Part shown: positions 1 through 12,700 of the stretch, piece by piece
Position numbering within the stretch: the stretch's first letter is position 1
Layout: each line of letters begins with the position of its first letter
Assembly: GCA_012845835.1 (NCBI GenBank)
Contig: JABAKD010000017.1
Span: 982,001-1,046,000 of the forward strand
Reading direction: 5' to 3'
DNA: 64,000 nucleotides
DNA from: Undaria pinnatifida
Lineage: Eukaryota > Sar > Phaeophyceae > Laminariales > Alariaceae
The notes under the pieces: generated by a model
The model's input: the letters and a program-made list of their open reading frames with translations, nothing else
What the model was told of the DNA's origin: nothing
Database searches by the model: none
Program-made: the position numbers and the translations under genes

Positions 1-128
1 CCGTAGTGACGGAGTTTTCTCCTTTTAAGGCAAAAAAGGCCTCGATCCCTAAGCCTTGCCTCAGTAAAATAAAAAGGCAACTAACCAAGCGCAAAATCTC
101 AACTTAAAAAAAATATCAAACGCTACAC

Positions 129-798
129 AGCGATAGACAGCATTCGGAACCGACGCGCTTCTTCCCACCTCCGCCCTCCTCGTTCTCCTCGTTCCCTCTT
201 CCTCCTCAGCCCCTCGACCCCCATCTTCACCGGCCTCCAGCTCCAGCCCACTAGCTCCCCACGCGGCTCTCGCCGCCGCACGCGTGGCTTCCTCCGCCCC
301 CGTCATCAGTCCAAGCTCGTCGCTACCTCGAGACAGGTCGATCACAGTCGGCGCTGACGATGATGCCACCCCTGGTGCTAGTGCTGATGTGGACCTTGGT
401 ACCGTCCCTAATGCTAACCCTGAGGGTGACCCTGCTGTTGACGCTGTCACCCCTGACGCTAACTCCGGTGCTAACCCCGATACCACCCCCGATGATAACC
501 CTGATGCTACCCCCGGTGATAACCCCGACGCTACCCCGGGTGATAACCCTGATTCTAACCCAGGTGATAACCCCGATGCTAACCCTGTTGTTTCCCGCGC
601 TGTCAACGCTAACCCCGCTGCTGACGTCGGGGCTAACGTTGATGATGAGGATGACATGGATCCCAAGACAGGCTTGTCGATATTTCCCACCCCTCCCTCA
701 GGCACGCCTCCTCCGAGGATCCCCTTGGACCAGCCGGACAGCACGGTGTGGAAAAGCGCCATGTCCTGGTAGGTCAGCTGACACACCACTTCTTCCAC
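129..798 (-). CDS. VPS13: VPS13 exon 35 (left end uncertain)
   Basis: [16 protein letters not shown] equals the family (L/V)-x-x-(L/V)-S-Y-x-D-(L/M)-x-L-(L/F)-x-x-(I/L) element. A long repeat of Gly-Leu-Ser-Pro-Gly-(Val/Leu) type, about 100 residues, follows, then an Ala/Glu/Arg linker. Acceptor cacccag|GTG. The donor near 129 is a guess; several weak GT sites exist, and the gene continues beyond the window. Confidence 0.75.
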
Positions 799-3700
799 CT
801 GGGTGGCAGCGAAAAATACTGAAGTTGGTTGGCTTCCGTCTCCACCGAACTATAAACAAGCCCGTGAGTCCAGCAAATCCTTCGAATGAAGCTGTAATGA
901 GGCGTTTTTAACCAGGGCTTTTCATGGGTCACGACGCGACCCGTGGGCCGGGTCAGGAGCTTTTCAAAACCCGGCGGGTCGAGTCGGGCCGGGTCGGGAT
1001 GTACCAGGTATTGTAAACATCACGGGTTGGCTTGGGTCGGGCAAGCAGGGTGTCAAAAACGCCGATATATTCCTCAAGATCCACCCCCGCAATTTTCCGA
1101 GGGCTTTCTGGAGCAGTTCTGCGTTTCTCTAGGGTTAACTGTTGTTGGTTAGAACTGGGGCCAAAACAATGCATCTCTCAGAATTTTGGCTAGAAGTCAT
1201 CATGGCCTCAGCACTGGCGGAATTGTTCGAACAGGCAAACTACCACTCTGGAAACACGGAAAAGTGCGACAGAAAGCTGTAGAAAAAAACTGCGGGGAGC
1301 ACCTTGACGACTCTACCCGTGTTTTTTCTCCCGTCGCGCCAGGTAAATCGCGTATTAGCGGCCTAAAAACTCAATTACAAGGGGCCGAAAATAATTTCCC
1401 AAAATAGTTCTCAAAAAAATAAAGGTAACATGAACCATGGGGGAGACCGCGATTCTCAACGTTTTTAGGTCGCATCAGCAGACAGTCACCTGACACTTCA
1501 AGTCCTTCCCCATCGGATGCAGAGGCTTCTCCACTTCGGAGTAGTGCAAGCTCAACGTTACAGGGTCGATCGCCCCTGCGCCAATCCCCAGCCCACCCAG
1601 CGCTGGCGTTGGTGCGCTGCCATCGGTGCTCCCGCCTCCTCTGCTGGAAACCCCCGACATGCGCCCCAGCTGCGATTCCAGCCGAATAATCTACACGATG
1701 AAGATTCAAGCAGAAGGGTGGAGGGGAAAGAAGGACGATGAGGGGGGAAGAGGGGTCACTGCAAGCCACCAGGCCACCCTAGGAGTAAACACACCTACGA
1801 TCGGACTGTCCTACTTAGAACGGGACATAAAAGTTAGTAGTGAGGTGGGGAGGGGGGCGGAGGTAGGGGCCATTGCAGCCCATCCTACAAGTAGGACATA
1901 ATTCGGACTTGGTTAGGAGAGGAAGGGTGAGCATAGGATTGCCAGAGGAGGAGAAGAGGTAGTGGGGGGGGGGGGGGGGGTACTCATTTCATGCATAGCT
2001 GTAGTCGTACGACCATAGACCCTCGCTTGCCTACAACGCCGGGACGGAGCAGGTCGGGTTGTCGCCGACCAGGCGAACGTCGTGTGCACCAAGCGCGACG
2101 CGCCGTGAGGTGTTCGGCGAGTCGCATCAAAAATGAACTGCGTCCTACTACGAACCACTTGTGAGGCGGACTTCCGCACCTTGTGCGTACTTTCTTGCAT
2201 ATGAGTGACAGCCTCGAATGAATGTATTCGTTTTTGGGTGTGGCCACTTCCGGAGACAGCAATGGGGATACTATGCAACTGCCTCGTGGGCGCCGCACCA
2301 TATACACACTACGTGATATCACCCCCGATGCACGGAGGAGGTAAAGTTCTCCACGCCGCACAACATCAGTCAACTCGGCCACCATCTCGGTTACCGCCAA
2401 ACACACAAGACCAGAAACAAAAGACGGCAACCTGGTGGTCTAGCTCACGCAGATAAAGGCGTATTTTACGGCGTCACAGACAACCGACGCCAACCTCAGC
2501 AGCGCAGCAGCAACAGCAGCAGCGTGGCGGGGGGGCGGGTCGCTGCAGGCGCGCCACGCTATCACCGAAAAATGTGAAGATTATATTCGCTGTTACTGAT
2601 GCGTGTTATGATAGAAGTACAGTACCTTTTTTTGGCTACAGTACTGTTACGGGCGGGATTGGAGGCCTATTTTGACCCAAACAGCGGCAGGCTATTCGGA
2701 TATGATAGAGGTACAGTACCTTTTTTTGGCTGCAGTACTGTTAGGGGCGGGATTGGAGGCCTATTTTGACCCAAACAGCGGCAGGCTATTCGGATAGACC
2801 AGCTAAAAAAAAACTCTGAAAAAGCAAAACTACAGCTATACCCCTAACTACTTGGTTTTAGTGTAGGTGCACGGTGAACTTGTATATGTGATATTTCTCG
2901 GAGGTGGAGATGATTTCGATATTGACGTCGTACAGACACCTCACACAGGCACATGCCGTTCGGATGACTTGCTTTTTGTAGCACAGGAGTACAAATTCAC
3001 GTTTATATAGACGGAAAGGTGCGGAGAAACGTGTTTTTCCTGTGATTTCTGCCTCTTGCTCTCAAGGCGTGCTTGACTAGTGCGGAGACACATAGTCATA
3101 CTCTGCATTGGGATGTGCAGCATACAGCGAAACAAACCCCGCTCGAATCGACGTAGTATCTGTAGAGAACGATCTGGCGGAAAATCGCCCCTTCAGTCAC
3201 TTTTTGAGGGACCACGGCAATATCGATTTCGTGATGGGCAATTCGAAAAAACCAGAAGGAATATCGACCAAGGGCAAACGGAAAAAAAAACCCCAAGTGA
3301 ACCGGGAGGCATATCTGCAGCATACAGTGTCGACACGCGGCTCGCTGCTGCTGCTGCTCCTTCCGCGCTCAGGATTGGCAGGAGCAGAAATATGATGATA
3401 ACGAACACAAGTTCCACGACAGCAGCAGCAGGCTTTGGAGCAGGGCTGGTTCATTGATACTTGGCATGAATCTGGACAGGATTGTAACTATCGTTTGTTT
3501 TTCATATTTATATCTCAACGATGCTTACATTTCCGACCAATGTCACGCATATTGCTTTTTTCATCCGATTTCTCGATAGATCATTTATCTTCTGCCGCTC
3601 TGTAACTTCGCACGACAAGCGTGTGTCGACCCGCACTTTGCTGCTGCTGCTGGGGCGGAGCCATACTGATACCGAACACGACAAGATTCGTGACTCGTCG

Positions 3701-6700
3701 GTGGCATTTGCAGCAGCAGCAACAGGAAGCAGGGGCAGTACGGTTTGTAGAAGCGTTGGTTCATTGATACCTGGTATGATACGAGTATGATACGAGTTCA
3801 AGTATTAATTGTGCATATTTTGTCTGGTTTCTCGATAGGTGGTTTTGTGTTTTCCTCAACGCTGTTTTGCACGATGAGAGTGTGTTGACCCGCGCCTTGC
3901 TGCTGCTGCTGCTGGGGCGGAAACATATCGATACCGAACAAGCTTCGCGCTTCGGCGGCCGCAGTTGCCGCAGCAGCAGGCAGTATTAGTAGGATTTGTA
4001 GCAGGGCTCATTGACACCTGGTATGATACGATTATGATACGCGTGTCCACACAGACCCCAGAAGCGCCACCAAGTGGTCCTCCTTCCACTCATGCCAACT
4101 GCCGACACCGAGAGGGCCCATGAAACAAGGAGTTGTTAACCCCGCAGTCACGGAGATGCAGGAGGTGCAACACGCAGCCGAGGCGATGGCTGTGGATGGG
4201 AACATTTTTTACCGCAGCAGCAGGATGAGCAGCAGCAGCCGGGTCAGCAGCAGCAGCAGCAGCCGCACCAAGATCAGCAAATCCACCTTAAACCAGGCCC
4301 GGTAGGGGCTGCACTTGCGGGCTGTCAGCCATCGAGGCCGAGGGTCCACCGGTGAACCCCCCTCACGCTCACGCGCTCGTTTGTTCGCTGCTGCTCAGGC
4401 ACTCGTCGTGGTGTTCCGGGCGAGAACAACACCAGATTCACGTACTAAATATCAGCAATATGCCCCCAAAAACGGTTTTCCAGTTGTAGCGGCGTTAACC
4501 CGAAGTCATCAAACGCCATGGTTGTTTTGCAGTAAAGCGTTTTTGAACACCCAGGTCATGGTTTTCTTCATCGGATCGAACCTTCAGTTTTCTTGCTTTC
4601 AACATTCGGCGGATGTGCGACAACAAAAAGCACTAAGCTCACCACACCACACTCCCACGAAATTTCATGCGCACATCGTGTGTCAGTTTTTAACTCAATC
4701 ATATTCGTAATCCACAGCGCTGTCATAGCTGGCGTATCCTTCAGTTCCCGTGGTAGCGACAGTGCGAGATTTTCTGACCTCAAATCGCTTTTGGGTGATA
4801 CGATGTTTGTGGAGTATTTTATCAAGCCACCACCCTCAGAAGGCAAAAAAACAATGGTTGAAGAACCGTGTGTCTGCTGCCGAAAAAAATATCCCACGCC
4901 AGTTCCAGCAATTTGACGCCAAGCGTGCGTGCGGCTTCAACGGGGACACGGGGAGGAAAGCGTGGAGGGGTCAGCGGGGAAGGGATTGAAGATGGCGTGG
5001 GGTGGAGCACAGGTTGCCGCAAGCTACCCTACGGTGAAATTGCCACCAAACCGATAACATGCGCCAGTCTCGTGTCTCACATCTACAAGCATACAAAAAA
5101 AACACACACATGCATTACCTTACCATGCAAAACCAAACCAAACCAAACCACAAACACCACAAACCAAAACCATGTCAATCCAAACCGACCGGACCAAAAC
5201 AAAACGTACCAAATCACCCCAAATATCGTGTCTCACCTCTAGTTGAATACTCCTCGCCTCCGCCCCCCCCCCCCCCCCCCCCGCTACCCCCGCCACCAGC
5301 CTTGGGGGGCTCATCATGCGGACGGATCCTTACCAAAACATGCCATCACCAAGCCCTGCAAAACCAGAGCGACTAAACAAAGAAGCCAAAAAGAAGTCAA
5401 ACCAAACCACATGACACACACCACACCACACCACACCGAAGCAACCCAAAAACGCATGTACCATATCTCACCTCTAGAGAGGTATCCCTCGCTTCCGCCG
5501 TAGCACCCCTCCCCACACACCCCCTGCCACCGCCAACAGCCTGGGAGGCCTTATCGAACCGGGGGGACCTGACATAATGGGCCATTATCAATCCCTGCAA
5601 AAACAGAGCGTTGCTGTCCGGATCCCTCTCGTCTTCGGGCAGCATTACCACCGGATTGAGAAGCGTAACCTTCACCGTCAAGGGGCGTTTTGGAGGGCCA
5701 TCTTCCTCCCTGCTTCATCATCATTGTTGTCGTTGTCGTCGTCATCGTCAGATTATCGTCAGATTGCGAGATGCATAGCAGTCTACAAAAAACGACAATG
5801 TAACGATCAGTAAACATGCAAACGCTAAAGTGTAACTGGTACAGTACGTATAAGGGGGCATATACTGCACTGGAACAACGACAAGAAAAACAGGCAGACA
5901 TCCATCTTGCTCCATGGCATTCAGCTACCCCCTCCCCCTGGCAATAGAGAGCGTCAAAACGCCCACACATCGCACAGAGTGTATCCCCTTGTAATGTGTG
6001 TGTTATTCACATAAAACTGATGTTTCCACCCATCTACATTCAGCACGAGCAGTGCCCGTGCCGACGCCTCCTCTTTGACGAGCTCTGCTACTGCTGTGGT
6101 CACAAACTACGAGACAGAGATGCGCATTGCAAGAGCAGCAAGGTGATTTGGCCATGCCATGCCAACCGCAACAAACACGCGGGAAAAGTGGAGTCGCCCC
6201 CGCAAGTACTTCCCCACACTAACTTTAAGACTGAAACAATCCACACACATTTCAATATAAAATCCCGGTTTACTACCGTACGTCCTGCTGCACTGCTGTA
6301 CTGCTGGTGTAGTAGTAGTGGGCTGGTCGGTGGGTGGTGGGTGGGTGGCGGGTGCACTACGTGGGTTAACTGTTTCGCGCTGTGGGGGGGTGGGTGGGTG
6401 GGTCGTCCTTACAAGAACTTCCCCTCACTAAGTTCAAGACTAACACATGAACACTAAATTCAATACAAAAATGCCCACACCAATTTCAAGAAGGGTTGGT
6501 TCGTCGGTGGATGGCTTGGTCGGTGGGTGGGTGGGTGGAACGCTCTGCTGCACTGCTGTACTGCTGTTATGTCTTCGTGCGCGTGGGGGATGGGTCGCCC
6601 CAACAAGAACCTCCTTACAACAAACTAACTTTTAAGACTAACACAATCCACACAAATTTCAATCAATATTAGAATCCCGATTTACTACCGGACGTACTGC

Positions 6701-9700
6701 TGCACTGCCGCACTGCTGATGTAGCAGTGCCTTGATCGGTGGGTGTTGGGTGAGTGGTGGATGCACTACGTGGGCTAACTGTTTCGTGCTGTGCGGGGTG
6801 GGTCGCCCCTACAAGAACTTCCCCTCCCTCATATTTCAATATAAAAATCCTTACAAGTACACCAATTTCAAGACGGGTTTGATAAAAAAACAAAAAATAC
6901 TCCAGCTGTGAGATCGAAGATTTGGTCGAAACTCATCGATGTGAGATATTAAGCTCCTCATGATAGGAGCTCCGAAGTTTCTTAGAATCTGCTGCACCCC
7001 TAACGCGGGAGGATTCAGGGCAGAGACATACATCCCTGACGAATATCATCTACACGATCTAGATCCTTTTGCCGGATGAGATCTGCACGTTAACACTTTT
7101 TACAACTGGAAACCTGTTTTGGGCGGAAAACTACTTGAAATTAGTATAGGAAGGGGTTTTGGGGCCCTAAAGGGGCTGAGCCGTCAGGTTCAGAGGGAAA
7201 AATGAACGAATAAAACTACTGACGACTGCAGCATCCTTAACACGGAGCAACCCGGGCTACTCGTTTCGCTGACGGCCATTTTACTGTCGAAACCCAACGC
7301 AAGTAGCTGTAAGACAAGCGCACCGCTTGCACTGCTGCCGCGTGCTGAACGCTCGCACCGTGATAAGAAACGCGCTCATGCTTTGCTTTGACGCTGCACT
7401 ATAATCAAGTCCCAAAAGGGCTGATAAACCAACGGGCCCAGTAGAGTTACAACCAATAGAGTAGTCCAAGAACATTAATCGATCAGTTGGTTTGTCTAAC
7501 AAGCAAAACAACCCATTGGTCCGATAGAGTTAACCAACCAATCGATCCAATAGACGGCGTCCAACACAATACTAGCGTCCAACACAATAGTAGCGTCCAA
7601 CACAATAATAGCGTCCAACACAATGATAGCGGTACATAAAATAGACCACTCACCCCTCTTGCGCCAGCTGGAGAGCCGCAAGATCGTGCAAACTCGTCGG
7701 CGCCGAGACAACGCCTCCCTAAAGCGGATGGACCACGGGCATGATGACACAACGCCATCAGGGCGGAGGGCGTCAGTAAAGAGCTTTCACAAGTAAAAGC
7801 AGTGCGTAGGCAAGATAGTACATACGTAAGTGAAACGACATCGATCACTGCCAACACACAGTGGGGAATGGGTAAACAAAACCGGCGAATGGTGCTAATC
7901 TGGTGGACAAAACGGTGCAAGGACCAGGCGGCAGGGGAAACAGGGGAGGTGCGCTGGGGGGTCATTTCCAAACTTCTCATGTTAGGCATTGGCTGAAGCC
8001 GACGGAATCCAAGGCTCTTCCAGCATATTCGTTTATGGTTGTGGAAGCAAGCGCCCATACTAGTCTCCCCGAACGGTGGGCTGCCTCGCCCGGGAGTTGC
8101 ACATTCGCGTACCTTAACAGCGGATGCGCTATTCGTGTCCCGGGGTCCAAACGCCGCCGCCAGCGGGGGTGGCGGCGGTGGCGGCGGGGGTTTAGCAAGA
8201 GCCTTCAGCTTGTGGATCGCGGCCGAGACCACGATCGCCTCAAGGTGGTTCACCATGGCCTGTGTTCATGTGGTGGGATGTTCAGAGGAGCGGCGCGGGG
8301 TGTGCGATGGTTTCGAGGGCTTGCGATGTTTTTGAGGCGTTTGTTTCAGGAGACGCGCTGTTTGGGAGCTTCAGCGGGGATGACGAAAAAGTGACCACAG
8401 CAAAATGACAGTTCCGACGGCCAAACGCCCAATGGATAGGGCGGAACGCGTAAGGGGGCGCAGGTGGGTTTGTTGGTTTAAATTCGGTACAATTCGATCC
8501 CTGTGTACACACGCGGGCTTGATGCCTGCACTCTAAGCGCGACTACCACTCCGGGTGGGGGTACGTGAGCCTTAAAACGGGGGGCGAAAGTTACGCTGTG
8601 TTATAACCGTGGGCAGGGGTTCTTCCCAGATGTCCTCTGCCAGTCGAAAGAAACAAAATGACAATCGCAGCGTCGATCACATGCAGCGGGGCGGCCTCTC
8701 TCTTGGGTTTCGTTCAAGCGCCGACCCAATAAAAACGTAAGGAGTTGTGCCACGAGTACGCAGGCAGCATGCGAACTCGGGGTATTGCGGCGAGATCGCA
8801 ACATAAAGAACGTCTTCCAAGAGCGCGCTCTACATGGATCTAGGCCCTAAATCTGGGGCCAAAAAGGTTGACCCTGCTCAGACGGAATAGCGGGAGGGGG
8901 AGAGGAAGGGAGGGAGGGAGACTTGCCGGTCGACACCGTTCTCACGAAACAGCGTCCAAAAAAAAAAAAAAATCGTGACGCACCTGAACCTGAGCCTCCG
9001 TGTTGGGAGCAAAGTGGTAGCTCAAAACCGCCTGGGGAGGAAGGGTTTCTCCCGGGGCCAATACCGGGGCTGGTTCCACAACATCCCCGTACCAGATCAA
9101 AGCAGAAACCACCACGATAACAAAGGGGGCAAGGGTGGGATGGTCGGTGTTACACGACACGGGCGGCGACGGGCGGGGAGGGGCGGGTGCTGGCAAACAA
9201 TGAGAGCTTTCGGGGTGTGAATGTGGGAACAAAATCCAACCCAACCCAACCCAACCCAACCCAACCCAACCCAACTCAACCCAACCCAACCCAACCCAAC
9301 CCAACCCAACCCAACCCAACCCAACCCAACCCAACCCAACCCAACCCAACCCAACCCAACCCAACCCAACCCAACCCAACCCAACCCGACCCCACCCAAC
9401 CCAACCCAACCCAACCCAACCCAACCCAACCCAACCCAACCCAACCCAACCCAACCCAACCCAACCCAACCCAACCCAACCCAACCCAACCCAACCCAAC
9501 CCAACCCAACCCAACCCAACCCAACCCAACCCAACCCAACCCAACCCAACCCTGAACCAATCTAATTTAACCCAGCCAAACCCAACTCAACCCAATCCGC
9601 CCCACGAGAGGGCGGGTGCTGGCAAAAAATTAGAGCATTCGTGACGCGAGGGAGCGAGTGAAATCCAATCCAACCAAATCCAACCCAATCAACCCCACCC

Positions 9701-12700
9701 AACCCCAACCCCTAAATCCCAATACAGGAAAGGAAACCGAATGACAGAAATACTCATACAGGCTGGGTTTCCTATATAAAAGAGGGTGCGTTCTACTCTA
9801 TTGAATTCGGTACAACCATTCCCGGATGTCTTACATAACCGCAGCCTCTTTTTTTTGTTAGCCTGTCTTTCGTTAGATGTGTGTCATCCCATCGAAGGGA
9901 TGCAGCGGATGTTTCTAACCTCCCAACACGGGAAACTCAACACCTCACCCGAAACATGACTTCGAAAGCATCCGCTATCAATAGCACAATCCGACCAATA
10001 TTGCTATGAGCTAGTCCTAAAACATAATATTCCAAGTACCAGGTATGCTCGCGAAAACTATCAGACTAACCAGTAACCCCTCACTCGAAGAGGTCAACCG
10101 GCGAGAAACGTTTGCCCCGAGCACTGCAACACCTGCCGTGACATGACTCGGGCCCTGTACCGTGCCTGCCTTTCTTGTCGCCTTGTTTCTCACTCATGTC
10201 CGCTACGCTAGAGGTAGCGCCTAAGGCCAACAGATTTCCTGAATGACGGAGCTCCTTAACCCACAACCACCGGAAACGACAATTTGTGTTGCACCCCTAA
10301 GCCATGGATTCGTTGATAGGCTTGCAATTTCATTCTTACTCAAAACCACCAGGGCTTTTTACGGGTCATGACCCGACCCGCGGACCATATTGGGAGGTTA
10401 TCAAAGTCTCGCGGGCGGAGTCGGGTCGGGTCAGGAGGTGTTTGGAATATCATGGGACGGATCGGGTCAGGTAAGGGTCAGGAGGTTTTCAAAACTCGCG
10501 GGTCGGGACGGGTTACCCTGGCTCCACCTGCCTGACCATGAAAAACCTCGAAAATAACTTTTACGATAAGGAATAGAGCTCCACAAGCGACGAGCCTCGG
10601 CAACAAAAAAGCACACCTCTACCGTGGTATGAGTCCATGGTTGAAAAAAATGTACCTGGCGAGACGATGGTTGGAAAAATTGTTCCCGGCGCCAGGTCCA
10701 CGACAGTTACGCTTCCCACCGACGCCTCCAGCCCTCCCCTCCGCCTCGTCGATCTCGAGTATCTCAGCTCCAAAGTGTCGGCCTCCACCGCCAAGCTTCC
10801 CGATTGGCCACCTACCGTAACGCGTTGGGGGAAAGCCGGGGGTAAGGGATGGGCAAGGGGGTCGGGTGGGATGTGAACACACCGGGTTTACATTTTAAAA
10901 GTCGTGCCGGAAATTCTTGAACAGTTTGTGTGTGGATTGTGTAGTTTGATTGCTTTTCGTTTCGGTTTTACCTGGTATTCCGATGCTATTCATTCCTGCA
11001 TGCCTTGCGACCCAGGCTATTCATCATTGGACATGCACCGCAAGGAGTAAACTCGACCACCAACACCACCGCCACCACCACCACCACCATCGACATCAAT
11101 AGCACAGACAACAACACCATCACCACCAACACCAAGACCACCAACACCAAGACACACCAACACCAAGGCCACCAAGACCAAGACCACCAACACCAAGACC
11201 ACCAACACCAACACCACCAACACCAAGACCGCCAACACCAAGACCACCAACAAGACCACCAACACCAAGACCAACACCAAGACCACCAACACCAAGACCA
11301 CCAACACCAAGACCACCAACATCAACACCACCGACACCAACACCACACACATGCTACGGGAAAGGTGCACCATTTTTTCATCTAATACTACCCCTCATTT
11401 GAGGAGCTCTGTACTATTTATAATATACCTCACCCAAAACTGACTTTGAAAAAAACTCAAAGCGCGATCCGATGACAAACATCATGTCGTAAGTTTTACA
11501 ACGCAAAAAAAACGTCAGAAAAAAAAAATCTTCCACTATATTTGGGTTTATGTGTCCCGAAAATCGGAAAATAGTTTTGCCAAAACGTGCAGACGTCACC
11601 ACCAACACCACCGCATCAATTCCTACACCACCATCACCACGACCACCAACACCAACGTGACCACCACCACAATACCAACACCAGCCCCAACACTGCCACC
11701 AACACCAACACCCCAGACACAAAACACCACCGACATCACAACCACCCCAACCACCATCAATCCCCTCCCCCCCACTTCAATTCCAAAAAAACTCACCTGA
11801 AAGCAACGTAGCCCCTTCCTCTCTCTTCTCCTCTCCTCCCCCCCCCGGAGAAGCAAACGCCCCTTGAAACGGCAAAAACACCATCTCCAGCGCGGGGAGT
11901 TCCATCTCCACCTCGATGGCTGTCACAGGACCGTCATCTCCATACCTAAACCTGACCTCACCCGCGGGCCGCACGGAAGTTTCCGAGAAACTTCTGGCGG
12001 CACAGGGGTCGCAGATGAGTACCGATACAGCGTCACCCGCGCCCGCGCCTGCGCCCCCGTGTGTATCCGCAGCGGGGGTGTCGTTAGCGTTGTCGTTGGC
12101 GTCGTCGTTCGTTGCGGAGACCTGTTGCGCAGCCGGTATATCGTAAGGCCTGGAGTTGGCTGACTATCACAAACCGTACGCTATACTATAAGCCGTCGAC
12201 TAGTTGTTAGTTGCCTCGGCATTACAATACCACTCTGTCCGAAATATAAGCAACATTATACTTCAACATGAATGTCCAAGGTTGCTTATATTTCCCTCCA
12301 GAGTGGTACATTACAGTTGTACATTATATTACAGGTAGGCTTAGTGCGGGTTAAAGCGGAGTTACTGAATACCACTCTGTCCAAAATATAAGCAACATTT
12401 TACTTAACACGATTGTCCAAAGGCTGCTTATATTTCCGGAGAGAGTGGTACACTAAAGTTTTACTATATTATATTACAGTGTTTTCATCCTACTGGCGCG
12501 TTTGTAGCTCTATGTTTTTCCGTGTTTACACTTTTGCACTCTGATCTCGTACGATCTGTACGCATATCCACGTGCTGATCTGTAGAGTATGCGCGATTCA
12601 CAGACGCGTCCCAAACCACCTGTATAATCTATGGAGGCCATGATTTGTCGAACGTCATGTGTTGTAATATGCCGCGCGCGGCGGCAAAAATATGTTATCA

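Larger units (their letters stand above)
1691..5573 (-). other. Intron 33 (3.9 kb)
   Basis: Holds a poly-C-ended interspersed repeat (1981-2456), a 94-bp tandem duplication (2607-2796), a three-copy ~300-bp repeat (3300-4060), a GTTAAC MITE fragment (about 4441-4500) and A/C-rich sequence at 5090-5460. No convincing exon, though one more small exon could hide here. Confidence 0.5.
5710..7653 (-). other. Intron 32
   Basis: Contains a ~400-bp tandem repeat rich in GGTGGGTGGG (6230-6850), fragments of dispersed repeats (6898-7030), a MITE (7089-7180) and an 18-bp tandem array (7557-7630). No exon seen. Confidence 0.5.
9070..10616 (-). other. Intron 29
   Basis: Holds the CCCAA array (9236-9552) and its degenerate continuation to about 9720, a TIR-element end (9763-9832), an AGCTCCTCA-family fragment (about 9945-10100) and a GGGTC repeat (10348-10535). 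Confidence 0.6.

Noticed and set aside
4568-5022. Possible additional VPS13 exon ([13 protein letters not shown]) in intron 33
   Set aside because: The short hydrophobic match lacks a usable donor, and phases of exons 33 and 34 can be joined without it.
9236-9552. Telomere-like repeat
   Set aside because: The unit is CCCAA/TTGGG, not TTAGGG or TTTAGGG, and it is internal with ordinary sequence on both sides.
8942-9565. Overlapping open frames of 94-200 codons on both strands ([10 protein letters not shown] and [10 protein letters not shown] repeats)
   Set aside because: Pure translation of the CCCAA pentamer array; every frame is open because the unit lacks stops. Only the last 29 codons of the minus frame (exon 30) look coding.
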